Shown: piece after piece, positions 50,780 to 59,546 of the stretch
How positions within the stretch are numbered: position 1 is the first letter of the stretch
How the letters are laid out: the number at the start of each line of letters is the position of its first letter
Program-made: the position numbers and the translations under genes
Assembly (NCBI RefSeq): GCF_001267885.1
Contig: NZ_CP012382.1
Span: 3,335,001-3,399,000 of the forward strand
Reading direction: 5' to 3'
DNA: 64,000 nucleotides
DNA from: Streptomyces ambofaciens ATCC 23877
GTDB taxonomy: Bacteria; Actinomycetota; Actinomycetes; Streptomycetales; Streptomycetaceae
Notes under the pieces: model-generated
Told to the model about the DNA's origin: nothing
What the model saw: the letters and a program-made list of their open reading frames with translations, nothing else
The model's database searches: none

Positions 50780-51277
50780 ATGGAGGACGAGGTCGATCGG
50801 CTGGTCGCAGCGTGGCGCCGGGAGCGCCCGGACCTCGACGTGGAACCGCTCGAGGTGCTGAGCCGGGTCAGCAGGCTCGCCCGGCACCTGGACCGCGCCC
50901 GTCGGCTGGCCTTCTCCGAACACGAACTCGAGCCGTGGGAGTTCGACGTCCTGACGGCGCTGCGCCGTGCGGGCACTCCGTACCAGCTCTCACCGGGGCA
51001 GCTCCTCACGCAGACCCTGGTCACCTCGGGCACCATGACCAACCGTATCGACCGCCTGGCCAAGAAGGGCCTGGTGGAGCGGCTGCCCGACCCCAGTGAC
51101 CGGCGCGGCGTACTGGTCCGGCTCACGGACGAGGGGCAGGACCGCGCCGACCGGTCCCTGGCGGGCCTGCTGGACCAGGAGCGCGCGATCCTGGCCGAGC
51201 TCTCCCGCGCCCAGCGCAGCGAACTGGCGGCACTGCTGCGCCAGCTGACCGCCCCGTTCGACAACATCCCCGGCTAG
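50780..51277 (+). CDS. tamR: MarR family regulator TamR
   Basis: This 165-residue winged-helix repressor has the DNA-recognition segment 'LVTSGTMTNRIDRLAKKGLVERLPDPSDRRGVLVRLTDEG', which is diagnostic for MarR. The N-terminal extension with 'WRRERPDLDVEPLEVLSRVSRLARHLDRAR' matches the UrtR/TamR subgroup that binds small anionic ligands. Divergence from tam and the repeats between them support the name. It is expected to repress both genes until citrate, cis- or trans-aconitate accumulates. Confidence 0.9.
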   Translation: MEDEVDRLVAAWRRERPDLDVEPLEVLSRVSRLARHLDRARRLAFSEHELEPWEFDVLTALRRAGTPYQLSPGQLLTQTLVTSGTMTNRIDRLAKKGLVERLPDPSDRRGVLVRLTDEGQDRADRSLAGLLDQERAILAELSRAQRSELAALLRQLTAPFDNIPG

Positions 51278-51334
51278 GGCCTCGCGGGCGGGCCCCGCCC
51301 CCGGCGCCGGCCGGCCGGTGCTCACCGGCCTCGG

Positions 51335-52108
51335 TCAGGCGCTGTTGCTCTCCCGCGACCCGATGCGCTCGGTCGACCCCAGGTCCACCGGCCCCACCCC
51401 GGCCCGGCGGGCCAGTGCCACGGCCGCGAGGGTGGAGTGGACGCCCAGCTTGCCCAGCACGTTCTGCATGTGGGTGCGCACGGTGTGGGGGGACAGGTAC
51501 AGCCGCTCGGCGACGGCCTTGCGTCCGAGCCCGGCCACCATGCAGCGCAGTACCTCGCGCTCCCGCGGGGTCAGCGACTCCACCAGCCGCTCGCTCTCGG
51601 TGCGGTGCTTGCGGGCTGCGGTCAGCTCCCGCAGGACGCCGGTGAGCAGGGCGGGCGGCAGATGCGTCTCGTCGCGCAGGACACCCCGGATGACGCTGAG
51701 CAGCCGCGACAGGGAGCAGTCCTTGGCCACCCACCCACAGGCCCCGGCCCCCAGCGCGAGGGCCGCCCGCCGGGGGTCGTCCTTCTCGGCGAGGACGACG
51801 GTCCGCACCGCGGGCTGCGCCGTTCGCACCCCGGCGACCAGCGAGATCCCGTCCACCAGCCCGTCCTCGTTGCCGTCCCGCACCGGCACGGCCGGGCGGG
51901 CGCCGGGCACCCGGCCGCCGAGGTCGGCGTCGACGAGCAGCACGTCGAACCGCCGCCCCTCGGACGCGGCCCGCTCCAGGCAGCGCAGCGCGGCCGGGCC
52001 GCTGCCGGCCGCGGACACGTCGACGTCGGGCTCGGCGGCCAGGGCGGCGGCGAGCGACTCGGCGAAGATGCGATGGTCGTCGACGACCAGGACTCGGATA
52101 CGAACCAC
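51335..52108 (-). CDS. LuxR/NarL-type response regulator
   Basis: In this 257-residue regulator the receiver domain has the acidic pair Asp10-Asp11 (VLVVDDHRIFAES), the phospho-acceptor Asp60 (FDVLLVDADLGG) and the Lys of 'GWVAKD'. The C-terminal HTH is 'LTPREREVLRCMVAGLGRKAVAERLYLSPHTVRTHMQNVLGKLG'. An insertion of about 25 residues follows the acceptor Asp. The GTG start at 52108 is preceded by a GGGGGAGGGGG tract; upstream in-frame codons lack family sequence. No sensor kinase is adjacent. It is flanked by tamR and an acetyltransferase gene. Confidence 0.9.
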   Translation of the reverse strand: MVRIRVLVVDDHRIFAESLAAALAAEPDVDVSAAGSGPAALRCLERAASEGRRFDVLLVDADLGGRVPGARPAVPVRDGNEDGLVDGISLVAGVRTAQPAVRTVVLAEKDDPRRAALALGAGACGWVAKDCSLSRLLSVIRGVLRDETHLPPALLTGVLRELTAARKHRTESERLVESLTPREREVLRCMVAGLGRKAVAERLYLSPHTVRTHMQNVLGKLGVHSTLAAVALARRAGVGPVDLGSTERIGSRESNSA

Positions 52109-52424
52109 GAAACCCCCTCCCCCGAGCTCCTCCAGGAGCAGGGGATACCCATCGTCTGTCCGTCGTCGGAAGACGCCACCGGCACGGGTACGACGCCCGG
52201 AGCCCCGTATCCGACCGTGCGGTCGGTACTCCGGGACGGGACGCCGCGGCCGCACGGCCGCCGCCGTGCAGAACCGCTACCCCCGCCCCGGGCGCCGTAC
52301 CCGGCTGTCTCGCCCCCTGAACGGCACCGGCCCCCACCGGTGCTGTCCATCAGAGTACGGGCGGGCGCCGGGAGCGGAAGGCTATTTGCAGAACTGACAG
52401 TCCGGCACGTTTATGGTGAGCCGC

Positions 52425-52868
52425 ATGTTTCGTCTTGTGACAGAAGTGGACAAGGCACGACGCGATCTGCTGCGCACTCGCCTGCGGGAGACGAACACGG
52501 CGGCCTCCTCGGTCCTGCGTTCGTTGCGCGGAACCGCTCACGAACGCGAATTCCCCCTGCACGTCTGGGTCCTGGACGAGGCCGGTGCGCTGGCGGGTGG
52601 TCTCGTCGGCCACACCTGGGCGACCTGGCTGCACGTGACCTACCTGTGGGTGGCCGACCGCCACCGCGGGGCCGGCCTGGGCTCCGCCCTGCTGAGGGAG
52701 GCGGAGCGAGAGGCCCGGGAGGGACGGGGCTGCTCGGCGTCGCGCGTGGAGACCTGGGACTTCCAGGCGCCGGACTTCTACGCGAGGCAGGGGTACGGGG
52801 TGGTGTGCGTGATCCCCGACTATCCGCCGGGGATCACGGAGTACACGCTGGTGAAGCGGCTGGGGTAG
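52425..52868 (+). CDS. GNAT family N-acetyltransferase
   Basis: The short 147-residue acetyltransferase has the acetyl-CoA motif 'LWVADRHRGAGLGSALLREAEREAREGRGC' and ends 'DFYARQGYGVVCVIPDYPPGITEYTLVKRLG'. The substrate is unknown. ATG 52425 has GGTGAG just upstream; an in-frame ATG four codons earlier (52413) is also possible. Its stop is only five bases from the convergent galK stop. Confidence 0.87.
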   Translation: MFRLVTEVDKARRDLLRTRLRETNTAASSVLRSLRGTAHEREFPLHVWVLDEAGALAGGLVGHTWATWLHVTYLWVADRHRGAGLGSALLREAEREAREGRGCSASRVETWDFQAPDFYARQGYGVVCVIPDYPPGITEYTLVKRLG

Positions 52869-52873
52869 CCGGC

Positions 52874-54037
52874 TCAGACGAGGCGCCGCGCTCCCGCCGA
52901 AGGCACCGCCTCGAACACCCGCGGGGCCGTGAGGGCCGCCGCCGCGAACGCCTCCTCCACCGCCTTGGTGACGGCGTCGACGTCGGCCGCCTCCACGAGG
53001 ACGATCGCCGAGCCGCCGAAGCCGCCGCCGGTCATGCGCGCGCCGAGGGCGCCGGCGGCGAGGGCCGTGTCGACGACGAGGTCCAGCTCCCGGCAGGAGA
53101 TGCGGAAGTCGTCGCGCAGCGAGGCGTGGCCCTCGACCAGGACGGGGCCGATGGCGCGGGTGTCGCCGGACTCCAGCAGCGCGACCACCCGCTCGACCCG
53201 CTCGTCCTCGGTGACCACGTGGCGCACCAGGCGGCGCACCTCCTCGTCGTCGGCCAGCCGCTCCAGCGCCGCGTCCAGCTCGTCGTACGCCACGTCCCGC
53301 AGCGCGTCCACGCCGAGCAGCGCGGCGCCCTTCTCGCAGCCCGCGCGGCGCTTGCCGTACTCGCCCTCGCTGTGGGAGTGCTTGACGCGGGTGTCGACGA
53401 CGAGCAGGCGCATGCCCTCGGCCGCGAGGTCGAAGGGGATCTGGCGCTGGGAGAGGTCCCGGGTGTCGAGGAACAGGGCGTGTCCGCTCTCGCAGCAGGC
53501 GGACGCGGTCTGGTCCATGATGCCGACGGGGGCACCGACGTAGACGTTCTCGGCGCGCTGGCACAGCCGGGCCAGCTGCCAGCCGCGCAGGCCGAGGGAG
53601 TACAGGTCGTTCAACGCCACTGCCACGACGACCTCCAGGGCCGCCGAGGACGAGAGCCCCGCGCCCGAGGGGACCGTCGAGGCCAGGTGGATGTCGGCGC
53701 CGGTCAGTTCGTGGCCGGCCTCGCGCAGCGCCCAGACGACGCCCGAGGGGTAGGCGGTCCAGGACTTGTCCGACCCGGGGGCCAGGTCGGCGACGCGCAG
53801 CTCGACGGGGTCGTCCCCGATGTCCGCCGAGTGCAGGCGCAGCACGCCGTCCCCGCGCCGGGAGACGGCGGCGACCGCGGTGTGCGGCAGGGCGAACGGC
53901 ATGACGAAGCCGTCGTTGTAGTCCGTGTGCTCGCCGATCAGGTTCACCCGGCCCGGCGCCGCCCACACCCCTTCCGGGTCCGTCCCGTACAGCTCCCGGA
54001 ACCGCTCGCCGACGGTCTCCGCGACAGCCTCGCCCAT
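52874..54037 (-). CDS. galK: Galactokinase
   Basis: This 387-residue GHMP kinase phosphorylates galactose at C1. The galactokinase signature 'GRVNLIGEHTDYNDGFVMP' lies near residue 30, the ATP loop is 'STVPSGAGLSSSAALEVV', and the third GHMP motif is 'GARMTGGGFGGSAIVLV'. It is the last gene of galT-galE-galK, ten bases downstream of galE. In S. lividans and S. coelicolor this operon has an outer galactose-inducible promoter and an internal one; the outer region is described separately. Confidence 0.96.
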   Translation of the reverse strand: MGEAVAETVGERFRELYGTDPEGVWAAPGRVNLIGEHTDYNDGFVMPFALPHTAVAAVSRRGDGVLRLHSADIGDDPVELRVADLAPGSDKSWTAYPSGVVWALREAGHELTGADIHLASTVPSGAGLSSSAALEVVVAVALNDLYSLGLRGWQLARLCQRAENVYVGAPVGIMDQTASACCESGHALFLDTRDLSQRQIPFDLAAEGMRLLVVDTRVKHSHSEGEYGKRRAGCEKGAALLGVDALRDVAYDELDAALERLADDEEVRRLVRHVVTEDERVERVVALLESGDTRAIGPVLVEGHASLRDDFRISCRELDLVVDTALAAGALGARMTGGGFGGSAIVLVEAADVDAVTKAVEEAFAAAALTAPRVFEAVPSAGARRLV

Positions 54038-54047
54038 GCCCTGACCC

Positions 54048-55028
54048 CTAGCCCTTCGTCGAGTCCTGGTCCGCGCGCCGCTGCGCGAACTCCCACGCGT
54101 CCGCCACGATCCCCGCGAGGTCCGCGCGGGACGGGTTCCAGCCCAGTTTCTCGCGGGCGGTGTCCGCCGACGCCACCAGGACCGCCGGGTCGCCGCCGCG
54201 GCGGTCCGCCACCACCTCGGGGATCGGGTGGCCCGTCACCCGGCGGACGGTCTCGACGACCTCGCGGACGGAGAAGCCGTTGCCGTTGCCCAGGTTGCAG
54301 ATGAGGTGCTCGCCCGGGACGGCCGCGTCCAGGGCCAGCAGGTGGGCCTCGGCCAGGTCGGCGACGTGGATGTAGTCGCGGACGCAGGTGCCGTCCGGCG
54401 TCGGGTAGTCGTCGCCGAAGACGGAGATGGCCTCGCGCCGGCCCTGCGCCACCTGGAGGACCAGCGGGATCAGGTGGGACTCGGGGTCGTGACGCTCGCC
54501 GTACGCCCCGTAGGCGCCCGCGACGTTGAAGTACCGCAGCGAGACCGCGCCCAGCCCGTGCGCCTTCGCCTCACCCGTGATCATGTGGTCCACGGCGAGC
54601 TTCGAGGCGCCGTAGGGGCTGGTGGGCCGCGTCGGCGCGGACTCGACGATCGGGGAGCGCTCCGGCTCGCCGTAGGTCGCGGCGGTGGAGGAGAAGACCA
54701 GCCGGCGCACGCCCGCCGTGCGCATCGCCTCCAGGAGGGCCATGGTGCCGCCCACGTTGTTGTCCCAGTACTTCTCGGGCTTCACGACCGACTCGCCGAC
54801 CTGCGAGAAGGCGGCGAAGTGCAGCACCCCGTCGAAGGTGCCGTCCAGCCACTTGGCGGCGTCGCGGATGTCCCCCTCGACGAACGTGGCACCCGCCGGC
54901 ACGCCCTCGCGGAAGCCCGTCGAGAGGTTGTCGAGCACGACGACCTCGTGACCGGCTTCCAGCAGATGTTGGGCGACGACGCTGCCGACGTAGCCCGCGC
55001 CGCCCGTCACCAGGTACTTCCCACTCAT
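54048..55028 (-). CDS. galE: UDP-glucose 4-epimerase
   Basis: The 326-residue short-chain dehydrogenase/reductase-type enzyme interconverts UDP-galactose and UDP-glucose using bound NAD. The Rossmann motif [20 protein letters not shown] is at the N-terminus, and the catalytic Tyr-xxx-Lys is in '[13 protein letters not shown]', with 'RYFNVAGA' after it. It overlaps galT by four bases (ATGA) and precedes galK by ten bases. Besides galactose use, it supplies UDP-galactose for cell-surface glycans. Confidence 0.95.
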   Translation of the reverse strand: MSGKYLVTGGAGYVGSVVAQHLLEAGHEVVVLDNLSTGFREGVPAGATFVEGDIRDAAKWLDGTFDGVLHFAAFSQVGESVVKPEKYWDNNVGGTMALLEAMRTAGVRRLVFSSTAATYGEPERSPIVESAPTRPTSPYGASKLAVDHMITGEAKAHGLGAVSLRYFNVAGAYGAYGERHDPESHLIPLVLQVAQGRREAISVFGDDYPTPDGTCVRDYIHVADLAEAHLLALDAAVPGEHLICNLGNGNGFSVREVVETVRRVTGHPIPEVVADRRGGDPAVLVASADTAREKLGWNPSRADLAGIVADAWEFAQRRADQDSTKG

Positions 55029-56086
55029 GAACTCGCTACCTCTCGCAGTCGCTCGGCCGCGAGCTCCGGGGGCACGTCGTTGATGAACACGTCCATGCCC
55101 GACTCGGAGCCCGCGAGGAACTTCAGCTTGCCGGACGTACGGCGGATGGTGAAAAGCTCCAGGTGCAGCGCGAAGTCGTCCCGCGCCACGCCCTCGAAGT
55201 CCTCCAGGTGTCCGAACGGCGCCTGGTGCCAGGCGGCGATGTACGGCGTCGGAGGCTCACCCTCACCGAAGATCCGGTCGAAGCGCCTCAACAGTTCCAG
55301 ATAGACCTGGGGGAACTCTGTGCGGGCCGCCTCGTCCAGCCCGAGCAGGTCGGGCACCCGCCGCCTGGGGTAGAGGTGCACCTCGTAGGGCCAGTGCGCG
55401 GCGTGCGGCACGAAGGCGACCCAGTGCTCACCCTCCAGGACGACCCGCTCACCGGCCAGTTCCTCCTCCAGGACCGCGTCGAACAGGTTGCCCCCGCCCG
55501 TGGCGTCCTGGTGGGCGGCCAGCGAACGGAGCATCTGGGCGGTGCGGGGGGTGGTGAAGGGGTAGGCGTAGATCTGCCCGTGCGGGTGACCCAGCGTCAC
55601 CCCGATCTCGGCGCCCCGGTTCTCAAAACAGAACACCTGTTCCACGGAGGGCAGATGCGACAGCTCCGAGGTGCGGTCGGTCCAGGCGTCGAGCACGAGC
55701 CGGGCCTGCTCCTCGCTCAGGTCGGCGAAGGAGGCGTCGTGGTCGGAGGTGAAGCAGACGACCTCGCAGCGGCCGGAGTCGCCGGCCAGCGAGGGGAAGC
55801 GGTTCTCGAAGACCGCCACGTCGTAGGAGGAGTCCGGGATCTCGCTCAGACGCTCGCCCCGCGAGGGGCACAGCGGGCACTGGTCGGCGGGCGGGTGGTA
55901 GGTGCGGCCCTGGCGGTGCGAGGCGATGGCGACCGAGTCGCCGCGCAACGGGTCGCGGCGGACCTCGGAGGTGGTGACGGTGCGCTCCAGCGGACGCCGG
56001 TCCACGGCGTCGCGCACCGCGTCGTCGTGCAGGTCGTAGTAGACGAGCTCGCGACCGTCGGCCAGCCGGGTCGAGGTCTTCTTCAC
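55025..56086 (-). CDS. galT: Galactose-1-phosphate uridylyltransferase
   Basis: This 353-residue HIT-superfamily enzyme swaps UMP between UDP-glucose and galactose 1-phosphate. The nucleophilic His lies in '[16 protein letters not shown]' and zinc ligands in '[12 protein letters not shown]'. '[24 protein letters not shown]' gives the second half of the duplicated fold. The GTG at 56086 with GAGGAG seven bases upstream is the start; an upstream frame extension to 56182 lacks family sequence. It is first in the gal operon and divergent from an SSS symporter. Confidence 0.95.
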   Translation of the reverse strand: MKKTSTRLADGRELVYYDLHDDAVRDAVDRRPLERTVTTSEVRRDPLRGDSVAIASHRQGRTYHPPADQCPLCPSRGERLSEIPDSSYDVAVFENRFPSLAGDSGRCEVVCFTSDHDASFADLSEEQARLVLDAWTDRTSELSHLPSVEQVFCFENRGAEIGVTLGHPHGQIYAYPFTTPRTAQMLRSLAAHQDATGGGNLFDAVLEEELAGERVVLEGEHWVAFVPHAAHWPYEVHLYPRRRVPDLLGLDEAARTEFPQVYLELLRRFDRIFGEGEPPTPYIAAWHQAPFGHLEDFEGVARDDFALHLELFTIRRTSGKLKFLAGSESGMDVFINDVPPELAAERLREVASS

Positions 56087-56117
56087 TGCCGCACTCCTCT
56101 GCACCCACTCCCAATGA

Positions 56118-56181
56118 CTCAACACAATCGAACATAACACATCACAACTCACCAGGCCCCGTCGCTCATCACAATCAAACA
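56118..56181. promoter_or_regulatory. 17-bp direct repeats in the gal/symporter divergent promoter
   Basis: CTCAACACAATCGAACA (56118-56134) and CTCATCACAATCAAACA (56165-56181) differ at two positions and are 47 bp apart. Reversed they contain TTTGATTGTGATGAG and TTCGATTGTGTTGAG, similar to sites of DeoR-family sugar regulators. The region 56087-56266 is strikingly AT-rich compared with its surroundings. Confidence 0.6.
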
Positions 56182-56266
56182 AAGAACATCACCAGAAGTG
56201 TTCAATTACTGAACGCGGAGGCGTAGGTTCCGCTCCGGACCAGTTCGCGCAACGAAGCGAGTTCGT

Positions 56267-57946
56267 ATGCATACCCCCACATATCTAGCCGCGGAGCTTC
56301 GACTCCCCACCAACTGGCTCGACTACTCGATCCTCGGGATCTACTTCGTCGTCGTGCTCGGCATCGGCTTCGCCGCCCGCCGCTCCGTCAAGACCAGCCT
56401 CGACTTCTTCCTGTCCGGCCGCTCGCTGCCCGCCTGGGTCACCGGTCTCGCCTTCGTCGCGGCCAACCTGGGCGCCACCGAGATCCTCGGCATGGCCGCC
56501 AACAGCGCCCAGTACGGCGTCTACACGACCCACTGGTACTGGATCGGCGCCATCCCGGCGATGGTCTTCCTGGGCCTGGTGATGATGCCGTTCTACTACG
56601 GCTCCAAGGTCCGCTCGGTGCCGGAGTTCCTCCTCCTGCGCTTCGACAGGGCCTCGCACCTGCTCAGTTCGATCCTGTTCGCCGTGGCCGCCATCCTCAT
56701 CGCCGGCGTCAACCTCTACGCGCTCGCGATCGTCGTCGAGGCCCTCCTCGGCTGGCCCCAGTGGGTGGCCATCGTGGTCGCCGGCTTCTTCGTCCTGGCG
56801 TACATCACGCTCGGCGGCCTGTCCTCGGCGATCTACAACGAGGTCCTCCAGTTCTTCGTGATCCTGGCCGGCCTCATCCCGATCACCATCCTGGGCCTGA
56901 AGAAGGTCGGCGGCTGGGACGGTCTGTCCGACTCCCTCACCCAGACCCGCGGCGGCGACTTCATGACCGCGTGGGGCGGCACGGGCATCGGCAGCGACAA
57001 CCCGCTGGGCGCCAACTGGCTGACCATCGTGCTCGGCCTGGGCTTCGTCCTGTCCTTCGGCTACTGGACGACGAACTTCGCCGAGGTGCAGCGCGCCCTG
57101 TCGGCGAAGAACCTCTCGGCGGCCCAGCGCACCCCGCTCATCGCCGCCTTCCCGAAGATCTTCATCGTCTTCGTCGTGATGATCCCGGGCCTGGTCGCCG
57201 CGGTCCTCGTCCCGAAGATCGGCACCCCCGGCTCGGACCTCCAGTACAACGACGCCATCCCGTACCTGATGCAGCAGCTGCTGCCCAACGGTGTCCTCGG
57301 CATCGCGGTCACCGGCCTCCTGGCCGCCTTCATGGCCGGCATGGCGGCGAACGTGTCGTCCTTCAACACGGTCTTCACCACCGACATCTGGGCGCGCTAC
57401 GTCGTGAAGGACCGCGAGGACGACTACTACGTGCGCTTCGGCCGCCTGATCACGGTGATCGGCGTCCTCGCCTCCATCGGCACGGCGTTCCTGGCGTCGT
57501 CCTTCTCCAACATCATGAGCTACCTCCAGACGCTCTTCTCCTTCTTCAACGTGCCGATGTTCGTGGTCTTCATCATCGGCATGTTCTGGAAGCGGGCGTC
57601 CATGAAGTCCGGCTTCTGGGGCCTGATCGCGGGCACCACCGCGGCGATGGTGAACTACTTCGTCATCTACAAGCAGGGCATCATCGACATCCCCTCCGAC
57701 CAGGGCGCCAACTTCGTCTCGGCGATCGCCGGCTTCGTGGCCGGCGCGGTCGTCATGGTCGCGGTCTCCCTGTTCACCGCCCCGAAGCCCACCGCCGAGC
57801 TCCAGGGCCTGGTCTACGGCACCACGTCCCCCGGCATGGCCGAGGCGCCCGCCGAGGGCGACGACGCGTGGTACCGCAAGCCGGCGCTGCTGGGCTGGGG
57901 GGCGGTCGTCCTGGCCGCCGCCTGCTACATCCCGTTCTCGTTCTGA
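56267..57946 (+). CDS. Sodium:galactose/glucose-type symporter (SSS family)
   Basis: This 559-residue protein has about 14 transmembrane helices of the vSGLT branch: 'RSVKTSLDFFLSGRSLPAWVTGLAFVAANLGATEILGMAANSAQYG', then 'LLRFDRASHLLSSILFAVAAILIAGVNLYALAIVVEALLGW', and the helix 'TLGGLSSAIYNEVLQFFVILAG'. Each stretch here is shortened by transmembrane boundaries. By sequence type and by its position divergent from galT it most likely imports galactose or a related sugar with Na+. The ATG at 56267 has only a weak ribosome binding site. The small membrane protein gene follows 21 bases later. Confidence 0.9.
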   Translation: MHTPTYLAAELRLPTNWLDYSILGIYFVVVLGIGFAARRSVKTSLDFFLSGRSLPAWVTGLAFVAANLGATEILGMAANSAQYGVYTTHWYWIGAIPAMVFLGLVMMPFYYGSKVRSVPEFLLLRFDRASHLLSSILFAVAAILIAGVNLYALAIVVEALLGWPQWVAIVVAGFFVLAYITLGGLSSAIYNEVLQFFVILAGLIPITILGLKKVGGWDGLSDSLTQTRGGDFMTAWGGTGIGSDNPLGANWLTIVLGLGFVLSFGYWTTNFAEVQRALSAKNLSAAQRTPLIAAFPKIFIVFVVMIPGLVAAVLVPKIGTPGSDLQYNDAIPYLMQQLLPNGVLGIAVTGLLAAFMAGMAANVSSFNTVFTTDIWARYVVKDREDDYYVRFGRLITVIGVLASIGTAFLASSFSNIMSYLQTLFSFFNVPMFVVFIIGMFWKRASMKSGFWGLIAGTTAAMVNYFVIYKQGIIDIPSDQGANFVSAIAGFVAGAVVMVAVSLFTAPKPTAELQGLVYGTTSPGMAEAPAEGDDAWYRKPALLGWGAVVLAAACYIPFSF

Positions 57947-57967
57947 CCGCGGGAGGATTGAGAGAGC

Positions 57968-58264
57968 ATGTCCGATTCCTACTCCGACAAGAACGTCCAG
58001 GACGAGGTCTCCGAGCTGGAGACCAAGTCCGTCACCGCAGCGCGGCTGTTCGACATCCGGCGCATCATCGGCGGGCTGTTCGTGGTCTACGGCGTCATCG
58101 TGACGATCGCGGGCTTCGCGGCGTCCGACGACGACATCGACAAGGCACAGGGAGTCAACATCAACCTGTGGACCGGCCTGGGGATGCTCCTCCTCGGCCT
58201 GTTCTTCCTGACCTGGCTGAAGCTGCGCCCGACGGCTCCACCGCCGCCCCCCACCGAGGAGTGA
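57968..58264 (+). CDS. Small two-TM membrane protein accompanying the symporter
   Basis: This 98-residue protein has a charged N-terminus ('DSYSDKNVQDEVSELETKS'), two hydrophobic segments (about 33-50 and 67-85) and a Pro-rich end. I do not recognise a named family, but its place directly behind an SSS symporter, with GGGAGG before the ATG region, parallels the small accessory proteins of other SSS systems such as DUF485. A role in assembly or stability of the symporter is inferred. Confidence 0.75.
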   Translation: MSDSYSDKNVQDEVSELETKSVTAARLFDIRRIIGGLFVVYGVIVTIAGFAASDDDIDKAQGVNINLWTGLGMLLLGLFFLTWLKLRPTAPPPPPTEE

Positions 58265-58408
58265 CGGGGTTCCGCATACCCCGGGGGCTCCGGTCGGCGC
58301 CCCCGGGTGCCCCAGCGCGCGGGTGGGTGACGCGCCCCGGCGCTACGGGTGCGGCTGCGCCGACGGCCCGCAGCCGCGGCGCGGACGGGTAGCCGCGTAA
58401 GGCGAGAA

Positions 58409-58519
58409 GGGGCCGTGCCGGGGGGTGTCCGCCCGCAGCGGTTGGCGCGTCAACGCCCTCACCTCTCGGCCGACCGATTCCGCGCCGTTCCGAGGACGGA
58501 CACCCCCCGGCGCGGCCCC
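58409..58519. repeat. 111-bp element bounded by 23-bp inverted repeats
   Basis: The left end 58409-58431 (GGGGCCGTGCCGGGGG...) and the right end 58497-58519 are inverted copies with one mismatch, 65 bp apart. The interior contains GGTTGGCGCGTCAACGCC. It resembles a small dispersed intergenic element. The gap 58265-58691 contains this and the repeats at 58548-58653, and no gene. Confidence 0.55.
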
Positions 58520-58547
58520 GACCCCCAAACCACCGCACGCGCACCGC

Positions 58548-58653
58548 GCACCCCCACCGAACCCGCACAGGCGCCGCAGGCAAGGCACCCCCACCGAACC
58601 CGCACAGGCCGCCGCAGGCGGGCCACCCGCACCCCCACCAAACCCCCGCGGGC
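58548..58653. repeat. 37-bp period direct repeats
   Basis: An exact 25-base unit starting GCACCCCCACCGAACCC occurs at 58548-58572 and 58585-58609, and a degenerate third copy starts at 58629. Shorter ACCGCCGGAGGCCCCCG repeats continue to the end of the downstream response regulator gene. Confidence 0.7.
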
Positions 58654-58691
58654 CGCCGCAGGCACCCCGCCCCACCGCCGGAGGCCCCCGT

Positions 58692-59366
58692 TCAACCGCC
58701 GGAGGCCCCCGCCCGGTCCAGCAACCCCGTCCGAGCCGCCAGCGCCGCCGCCTCCAGCCGGGAGCCCACCCCCAGCTTCATCAGCACCCGCTGCACATGC
58801 GTCCGAGCCGTGGACGGTGCGATCCCCATCCCCGCCGCGATCAGCCGGGTGTCCTCGCCGTCGGCGACCCGCACCAGCACCTCCACCTCCCTCGGCGTGA
58901 GCATCTGGAGCAGCCGCTGCCCCTCGTCGTCGGGCTGCGCCGCCGGATTCAGCAGCTCCCCGAAGGCCCCCTGCAGCAACGACGGCGCCACCGCCGCCTC
59001 CCCGGCCCGCGCCTTCATGATCGACCGCTCGACGCCCTCTATCCGCTCGTCGTGCCGGACGTACCCCGAGGCCCCCGCCGCGAAGGCCGCCGCGATCCCG
59101 CGCGGGTTCGGCACCGGGCCCAGCACCAGCACCGCCACCTGCGGACGCTCCCGCTTGATCCGCACCACCGGATCGAAGATCCCCGGCTCGGCCGGTGTCG
59201 CCGTCCCCAGCAGGCACACCTCCGGCGCCCGGCTGATCACCAGCTCCGCCGCCCCGGCGGCCGGCGCCGCCGCGGCGAGCACCCGGTGGCCCCGCAGCTT
59301 CAGCGCCGAGGCCAGCGCCTCGGCGAGCAGTCGGTGGTCGTCGACCACCATGAGCCTCACTCCCAT
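58692..59366 (-). CDS. Atypical LuxR-type response regulator lacking the phospho-acceptor Asp
   Basis: In this 224-residue regulator the receiver domain keeps the acidic pair (VVDDH, Asp9-Asp10), but the phosphorylation site is replaced by Gly54 in 'PEVCLLGTATPAEPG'. The conserved Thr is Gly in 'LVLGPVP' and the Lys is Arg/His in 'GYVRHDE'. The C-terminal HTH is intact ('LTPREVEVLVRVADGEDTRLIAAGMGIAPSTARTHVQRVLMKLG'). Such proteins act without phosphorylation, often by binding ligands. No kinase gene is adjacent. The ATG at 59366 is the natural start. Confidence 0.9.
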   Translation of the reverse strand: MGVRLMVVDDHRLLAEALASALKLRGHRVLAAAAPAAGAAELVISRAPEVCLLGTATPAEPGIFDPVVRIKRERPQVAVLVLGPVPNPRGIAAAFAAGASGYVRHDERIEGVERSIMKARAGEAAVAPSLLQGAFGELLNPAAQPDDEGQRLLQMLTPREVEVLVRVADGEDTRLIAAGMGIAPSTARTHVQRVLMKLGVGSRLEAAALAARTGLLDRAGASGG

Positions 59367-59461
59367 GGAGCAACCCCCCAGTCACCCGGCCTGCCCCGGA
59401 AGCTACACGCTGGCTCGACGTCGCGCTGCCCTACCGGTGATAACCGCCCCGGATCGCCGAA

Positions 59462-59492
59462 ACGGCCCCGCCCCTGAAAGGGACGGGGCCGT
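59462..59492 (-). terminator. Hairpin terminator of the beta-propeller gene
   Basis: ACGGCCCCG (59462-59470) pairs with CGGGGCCGT (59484-59492), and CCC/GGG pair further in after one mismatch around the loop TGAAA. It lies 55 bases past the stop at 59547. Confidence 0.7.
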
Positions 59493-59546
59493 GCGGCACC
59501 CTCGCGGCGGCACCTCGCGGCGGTGCCGGACACCGCGGAACCGGCG

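Noticed and set aside
58548..58690. CRISPR-like repeat array
   Set aside because: The units have no distinct spacers of constant length, degrade quickly, and no cas genes are nearby; they are ordinary direct repeats.
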